From: a bacterium
GTDB lineage: Bacteria; JAUVQV01; DATDCY01
NCBI GenBank assembly: GCA_036524115.1
Contig: DATDCY010000171.1
Span: 1 to 12,882, forward strand
Direction: 5' to 3'
DNA length: 12,882 nucleotides
In this document: one piece after another, positions 8,221-12,882 of the stretch
Layout of the letters: the number at the start of each line of letters is the position of its first letter
Numbering within the stretch: position 1 is the first letter of the stretch
Position numbers and translations under genes: made by a program
Notes under the pieces: model-generated
Seen by the model: the letters and a program-made list of their open reading frames with translations, nothing else
Databases searched by the model: none
Told to the model about the DNA's origin: nothing

Positions 8221-8290
8221 CACGCGTCTTCCTCCCTCTTGTCGTCGACCGGTCGGCGCCCGGGCGTCCCGGACGCTTCGCGAACGCTTA

Positions 8291-8319
8291 TTCTTACCAG
8301 AGACCGCCCCGGGGTGCAA
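8291..8319 (-). promoter_or_regulatory. Weak candidate sigma-70 promoter for the NrfJ/OB-fold gene
   Basis: On the minus strand TTGCAC (8319-8314) and TAAGAA (8296-8291) are spaced by 17 nt, with TGG just before the -10 like an extended -10. Each hexamer matches consensus at only 3 of 6 positions. It is about 70 nt upstream of the ATG. Confidence 0.3.
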
Positions 8320-8433
8320 GGTCGCGCGCGTGGCGTCCCGCGGGCCGCCCGTGCCCCCCCGGCGCGGCGCGCTCCCTTGAGCCCCCCATCGACCGCCGTT
8401 TCCAGGGCGTATAGACCGCGGGGCGGACCAGAA

Positions 8434-8447
8434 GTTCCAGCAGGAAC
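8434..8447 (-). terminator. Weak hairpin after the histidine kinase gene
   Basis: GTTCC and GGAAC form a 5-bp stem with a 4-nt loop, followed on the minus strand by TTCTGG. It sits 21 nt past the kinase stop codon. An outer CGTAT/ATACG pair (8409-8413, 8454-8458) brackets it. The stem is short and the T-tract poor, so terminator function is doubtful. The rest of the gap 8221-8468 shows only the promoter candidate at 8291-8319 and no gene. Confidence 0.25.
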
Positions 8448-8468
8448 GGGGCGATACGAGGCCGCCGC

Positions 8469-9588
8469 TCACGCCGCAGGAAGCGAGAGGCTGAACTCCA
8501 CGCCGGCGCCGCCGGGGAGGTTGCGGGCCTCCAGCACGCCCTCGTGCTGGTCAGCGATGCGCGAGGCGATGGCCAGCCCGAGCCCCGTCCCTCCGTCCTT
8601 GGTCGTGAAGAACGGGTCGAACACGCGCTCGAGCTGGTCGGCGGGGATGGGCGGCCCGGTGTTGGTCACGCGCACGACCTGGAAGCGCCGTCCGCCCTGC
8701 TCGGCCGCGCCGAGGATAAAGCTCAGCGTCCCCCCGCCCCGCGGCGCCATCGCCTGCACCCCGTTGAGCGCGACGTTCAGCAGCAACTGGGTGAGCTGGT
8801 CCGCGTCGCCCGACACCTCCTCCGTCGCGCCTTCGCCGGGCTGGAAGGCGACCGTCACTCCCTGCTTGCGCGCCTGCGTCTCCACCAGCGCGACGACGCG
8901 GCGGACGACCTCGCGCAGATCCAGGGGCCTGCGGTCCGCGGGGCGCGGCCGCGCGAAGGTCAGGAAGCGCTCCGCCGTCTGCGCCAGCCGGTCGATCTCG
9001 CCGATGTGCAGCTCGAGCATCCGCCGCTCCGGGGCGTCCGCGGGGACGACGTCCCGCAGGATCTCGGCCGTCCCCTTGAGCGCGTGCAGCGGGTTCTTGA
9101 TCTCGTGCGCGATCCCGGCGGTCAGTTCGCCGAGCGCGCCGAGCCGCCCCGCGCGGATGAGCTGGGCCTCGATCCGGCGCTGCTCGGCGAGGGCGTCGGC
9201 CAGCTCCCGCGCCAGCCGCTCCTGCTTGCGCCGCTCGCCTCGCTCGCGGTCGACCAGCAGCCCGGCCACGACGGCGACGATGTTGAACAGCAGGATCTCC
9301 AGCCCCTTGACGAGCGCGTCCGCGGGATCCTGCGCGACGAGGCTCGTGAAGGCATGCGGGAAGTACGCGGCGGAGGCGAACAGCGAGAGCGTGATCCCCC
9401 CGCGGAACCCCTCCGAGAAGGCGGCGAAGAGGATGGGCAGGTAGTAGAGGCGCCGCAGCACCTCGTGCACCTGGCCGTGGTGCGTCGGCGCGCCGTAGTG
9501 CAGCGCCGTGATCCCCAGGCACGGCAGCCACGCCGTCAGGAGCATGCGGGCGCTGAAGAGCGCGCGCACGCCGCCCACGCGGGGCGCC

Positions 9589-9596
<8 letters not shown>
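8469..9596 (-). CDS. Membrane sensor histidine kinase, NtrB/ZraS-like
   Basis: Inner-membrane sensor kinase of 375 residues, likely partner of the response regulator whose gene it overlaps by 8 nt (9589-9596). The N-terminal third has about four hydrophobic segments (18-34, 51-60, 67-79, 101-115) with very short loops, like DUF4118/KdpD-type membrane modules, and no periplasmic sensor domain. A coiled-coil linker (about 117-150) leads to the HisKA domain with phosphorylated His164 in [10 protein letters not shown]. The ATPase part has the N box (Asn274 and Asn278 in [13 protein letters not shown]), FDPFFTTK, and the glycine loop [11 protein letters not shown]. The G1 box reads VTNTGPPI instead of the usual DxGxGI, with Asn312 at the position of the adenine-contacting Asp. 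The signal sensed is unknown; the membrane-embedded input suggests a membrane or lipid cue, which is inference. Confidence 0.9.
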
Positions 9597-10989
<1,393 letters not shown>

Positions 10990-10995
10990 CGTCGC

Positions 10996-11580
10996 CTACC
11001 TGCTCCGCATGCGGGACTCGGTGCCCGCGCGCAGGCGCTGCACGTTCGCCCGGTGCTTGAACAGCACGAACACCGCCAGCGCCGCGAAGAGGAGCGTGAC
11101 CGGGCGCTCGGCCCCGGCCAGCGCCGCGACCGCCGGCAGCGCGAGCGCGCCGGCGATCGAGGCGAGCGAGACGTAGCCGAGCGCGAAGAAGAGCGACAGC
11201 CAGACGGCGCCGAACGCCACCGCCGCCTGCCAGCACAGCACCAGCGCCACCACGACCGTGGAGATGACCCCCTTGCCGCCCCGGAACCCGAGAAAGGGCG
11301 AGTAGCAGTGCCCCAGCACCACCGCGGCCCCCGTCGCGGCCAGCCAGGCGGGCCCGACGCCCGCCAGCCGCGCCGCCAGCAGCGGCGCCACGCTCTTGAG
11401 CACGTCCCCGCCCGCCGCGGTGATGCCGGCCGCGCGCCCGGCCACGCGGAAGACGTTCGTCGCGCCGACGTTCCCGCTCCCCTCGCGTCGCACGTCCCGC
11501 CCGGCGATGAGGCGCCCTGCCAGGTAGCTGCAGGGGATCGAGCCGGCGACGAAGCCGGCGAGCGGCCAGAGCGCCTCCAT
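10996..11580 (-). CDS. plsY: Acyl-phosphate:glycerol-3-phosphate acyltransferase PlsY
   Basis: Integral membrane enzyme that transfers an acyl group from acyl-phosphate to glycerol-3-phosphate, giving lysophosphatidic acid in the first step of bacterial phospholipid synthesis. The three conserved PlsY cytoplasmic motifs are present: [30 protein letters not shown] and [13 protein letters not shown]. The 194-residue length and about five hydrophobic helices fit the family (E. coli about 205). I chose the ATG at 11580; a GTG just before it (11583) is also possible, and GAGGGG lies a few bases upstream. It is first in an operon with the response regulator and kinase. The sequence right upstream (from about 11,595) has different base composition and holds a broken kinase gene, so the native promoter of plsY is probably missing from this window. 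Confidence 0.95.
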   Translation of the reverse strand: MEALWPLAGFVAGSIPCSYLAGRLIAGRDVRREGSGNVGATNVFRVAGRAAGITAAGGDVLKSVAPLLAARLAGVGPAWLAATGAAVVLGHCYSPFLGFRGGKGVISTVVVALVLCWQAAVAFGAVWLSLFFALGYVSLASIAGALALPAVAALAGAERPVTLLFAALAVFVLFKHRANVQRLRAGTESRMRSR

Positions 11581-11648
11581 CACCGCCCCTCTATCGCCCC
11601 CTGACCGAGTTCGCCAATAATCTCATAACGTCCCAAGTGGGTAATCAT
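11580..11648 (-). pseudogene. 5' fragment of a Ser/Thr protein kinase gene, truncated
   Basis: An ATG at 11648, 17 nt after the TPR lipoprotein stop and preceded by AAGGGA, opens a 22-codon frame. Its residues 5-18 read LGRYEIIGELGQGA, the start of the N-lobe and glycine-rich ATP loop of a bacterial Hanks-type kinase (normally followed by MGxVYKA). After GQGA the match ends at once; the next codons are IEGR and then a TGA that overlaps the plsY ATG. The kinase match stops where high-GC sequence begins (about 11,592-11,597). The kinase was probably the third gene of the low-GC operon, consistent with T6SS loci that encode a PpkA-type kinase. Nothing else of the kinase is in the window. A chance match of 14 ordered residues at the right operon position is unlikely. 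Confidence 0.75.
11592..11600. other. Junction between two sequences of different origin
   Basis: To the left lies the plsY ribosome-binding region in GC-rich DNA; to the right lies low-GC DNA coding the kinase start. The kinase reading fits the family up to the Ala codon at 11597-11595 and fails at the next codons, so the break lies within a few bases of 11,595. It could be a real recombination point or an assembly join. No insertion sequence ends, attachment site or tRNA is visible there. Confidence 0.65.
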
Positions 11649-11665
11649 AGTTCCCTTGAGGATGG

Positions 11666-12064
11666 TTATTTAGCGAACTTGGCCTTGGCACTACGGAACA
11701 CCGGCCCCCACACTGGATGCCCTGCTTCTGCGGGAGTCAGCTCAAAATTCGGGTTGATCGCCAGCGCCTTCCTGAAGGCATCGAAGCACATCTTCTCCCT
11801 CCCGGAAACGCAATGTATGAAAGCAAGGTATTTATATGCGCTCACTTTGTCATCCCTATCGGCCAGTTTCGTTTGCAGAACGGTATTCAACGCTTCCATG
11901 GAGGCAATATAGTTGCCTTCCTCGTAGTTCTCTACGCCCTTGTTCAGCTTATGGACAGCTGTCCTGTTATACCACCAGCATTCATCACATGTATTCAGGG
12001 CATGACAGCCACTCAGAAACCATGCAAGCAGCACGCCTAGTAATACATTGCGGCGACCAAACAT
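11666..12064 (-). CDS. TPR lipoprotein, TssQ-like (T6SS-associated)
   Basis: Outer-membrane or envelope lipoprotein of 132 residues. The signal peptide ends in a good lipobox LSGC (Cys20), followed by a second CxxC (26, 29). Two helix pairs resemble TPR repeats (about 38-65 and 77-107: YKYLAFIHCVSGR, FDAFRKALAINPNFEL). The tail EAGHPVWGPVFRSAK (113-127) recalls the family labelled TssQ in betaproteobacterial type VI secretion loci; this rests on remembered pattern, not a search. The ATG at 12064 has AGGAG 7 nt upstream. It lies 32 bp after the PEGA gene and 17 bp before the kinase fragment, so the three form one operon. GC content is far below that of genes before 11,580. Confidence 0.75.
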   Translation of the reverse strand: MFGRRNVLLGVLLAWFLSGCHALNTCDECWWYNRTAVHKLNKGVENYEEGNYIASMEALNTVLQTKLADRDDKVSAYKYLAFIHCVSGREKMCFDAFRKALAINPNFELTPAEAGHPVWGPVFRSAKAKFAK

Positions 12065-12096
12065 CCAAACACTCCTATTTTTTCAGTCATCAAATT

Positions 12097-12882
12097 CTAG
12101 TTGGCGAATTTGTGCTCAATTTTTATTTTCTCGCCCGGTGCCACCTTGATGACAACTGTGCGTGTCGGGAACGTCGTATTGCGAATCTTGATCTCATGCG
12201 AGCCGCCAACGACCTGCAACTCCAGCAAAGGGGGGCTTACACCCTGCATTCTACCATCCAGATAAACCTCTCCCCATGGCTTGATCAACAAACTCACCAC
12301 TGCTGGAGCTCCTGTCGTCTCGGCCAAAGTACGCACACGAGAGCTTTTCTTTACTCCCTGTACCGTCTTGTCTGATTTCTTGCGCTCTGCTGCTTTTTTT
12401 GCCGTGCTTGATTCCGGGGGAGTCTGCACCTTGGTGTCCAGATGCAACTGCACCTTGTTATCCATTGCAGCCTGAGCTGCGACACCTGAAGGCGTCCGTG
12501 CGCTATCGGCCTTTCCTTGCGCGGCCAGCAAAACCGGCGATGGACGGCTCGCCAATTTGACCGTCAATGTGACCAACAACGAGAGCAGCACGATCGACGC
12601 TGTTCCGATGACCGCGACGCGCTGCCTTCGGGTCGCATTGTTGTAATACATAATGGCCCGGCGCTCCCACCGGGCCATGGTGCCGGCAAAGCTGTCCCAA
12701 TAGTTTTCCACCCGGAACATCAAGGCATCAAAGCCCGTCGCACCAGCTTGTCTGGATTGTTTGGCCAGGCTCCGTTGCGTCGAGGTGAAGTCACCCGGGT
12801 AGCCGATCGCATAAACCTCGTGTTCGCGCACGTGCTTGTAGGTGCGCGAGCCCTGGTAATGGAACATGCCCGCATATTCCTG
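12097..12882 (-). CDS. Membrane protein with C-terminal PEGA domain (5' end outside window)
   Basis: The frame is open to the window edge (QEYAG precedes the first ATG at 12867), so the N-terminus is missing. The first ~80 visible residues (YKHVREHEVYAIGYPGDF and what follows) belong to a domain I do not recognise. A transmembrane helix follows (VAVIGTASIVLLSLLVTLTV, about 12555-12615), then a charged, low-complexity Lys/Ala/Ser linker. The C-terminal PEGA-like beta domain (about 12100-12310) includes IKPWGEVYLDG and GVSPPLLELQVVGGSHEIKI. PEGA domains bind surface structures or accompany signalling kinases. With one helix, the PEGA domain would be periplasmic and the N-terminal part cytoplasmic. 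With the TssQ-like and kinase genes downstream, a role in post-translational control or anchoring of a T6SS is plausible but unproven. Confidence 0.7.
   Translation of the reverse strand, partial: QEYAGMFHYQGSRTYKHVREHEVYAIGYPGDFTSTQRSLAKQSRQAGATGFDALMFRVENYWDSFAGTMARWERRAIMYYNNATRRQRVAVIGTASIVLLSLLVTLTVKLASRPSPVLLAAQGKADSARTPSGVAAQAAMDNKVQLHLDTKVQTPPESSTAKKAAERKKSDKTVQGVKKSSRVRTLAETTGAPAVVSLLIKPWGEVYLDGRMQGVSPPLLELQVVGGSHEIKIRNTTFPTRTVVIKVAPGEKIKIEHKFAN

Noticed and set aside
8221-8472. 5' extension of the NrfJ/OB-fold gene
   Set aside because: The frame is open but the added residues lack a signal peptide; the ATG at 8220 has a strong ribosome-binding site directly followed by a signal sequence.
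7189-9444. Long plus-strand open frame across the NrfJ/OB-fold and kinase genes
   Set aside because: It lies antisense to two genes with strong motifs and good ribosome-binding sites; its translation has no recognisable domain.

Overview
The window has two unlike parts that meet near position 11,595. Positions 1 to about 11,595 are very GC-rich (41 to 43 of 60 bases in two stretches I counted) and tightly packed with genes of a Gram-negative bacterium. The gene set (an AmiC-type amidase, a divergent EF-G paralogue, a c-type cytochrome, an NrfJ/OB-fold envelope protein and NtrC-type regulators) suggests a high-GC deltaproteobacterial lineage such as Desulfobacterota or Myxococcota. That placement is inference from gene content. 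Positions from about 11,595 to the end are close to half GC (27/60 and 34/60 in two stretches) and carry genes that look like the edge of a type VI secretion (T6SS) cluster of a beta- or gammaproteobacterium.

Layout. (1) 1-2811, plus strand: the end of an N-acetylmuramoyl-L-alanine amidase gene, overlapping by 4 nt an EF-G paralogue whose domain IV tip is altered. (2) 2833-3375, minus: a secreted monohaem cytochrome c with its own short promoter region. (3) 3483-7027, plus: two 590-residue half-transporters overlapping by 1 nt, forming an MdlA/MdlB-type heterodimeric ABC exporter with one degenerate ATP site. (4) 7019-7293: an intergenic region with two nested imperfect palindromes, then a strong terminator serving the minus-strand gene. 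(5) 7312-8220, minus: a two-domain envelope protein (NrfJ-like part, Met/Gly-rich linker, OB-fold). (6) 8469-11580, minus: a compact operon plsY - NtrC-type response regulator - membrane histidine kinase. (7) 11,580-12,882, minus: a PEGA-domain membrane protein (cut by the window end), a TssQ-like TPR lipoprotein, and the first ~18 codons of a Ser/Thr protein kinase that stops abruptly at the composition boundary.

How they fit together. The kinase and response regulator form one two-component pair translated from overlapping genes. They share an operon with plsY, which makes acyl-glycerol-3-phosphate for membrane lipids. The amidase and EF-G paralogue are translationally coupled but have no obvious shared pathway. 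The three low-GC genes read as one operon whose third gene, the kinase, is broken. The broken gene marks either a recombination event or a join between two genomes made during assembly. This is the most important thing to check in the window.
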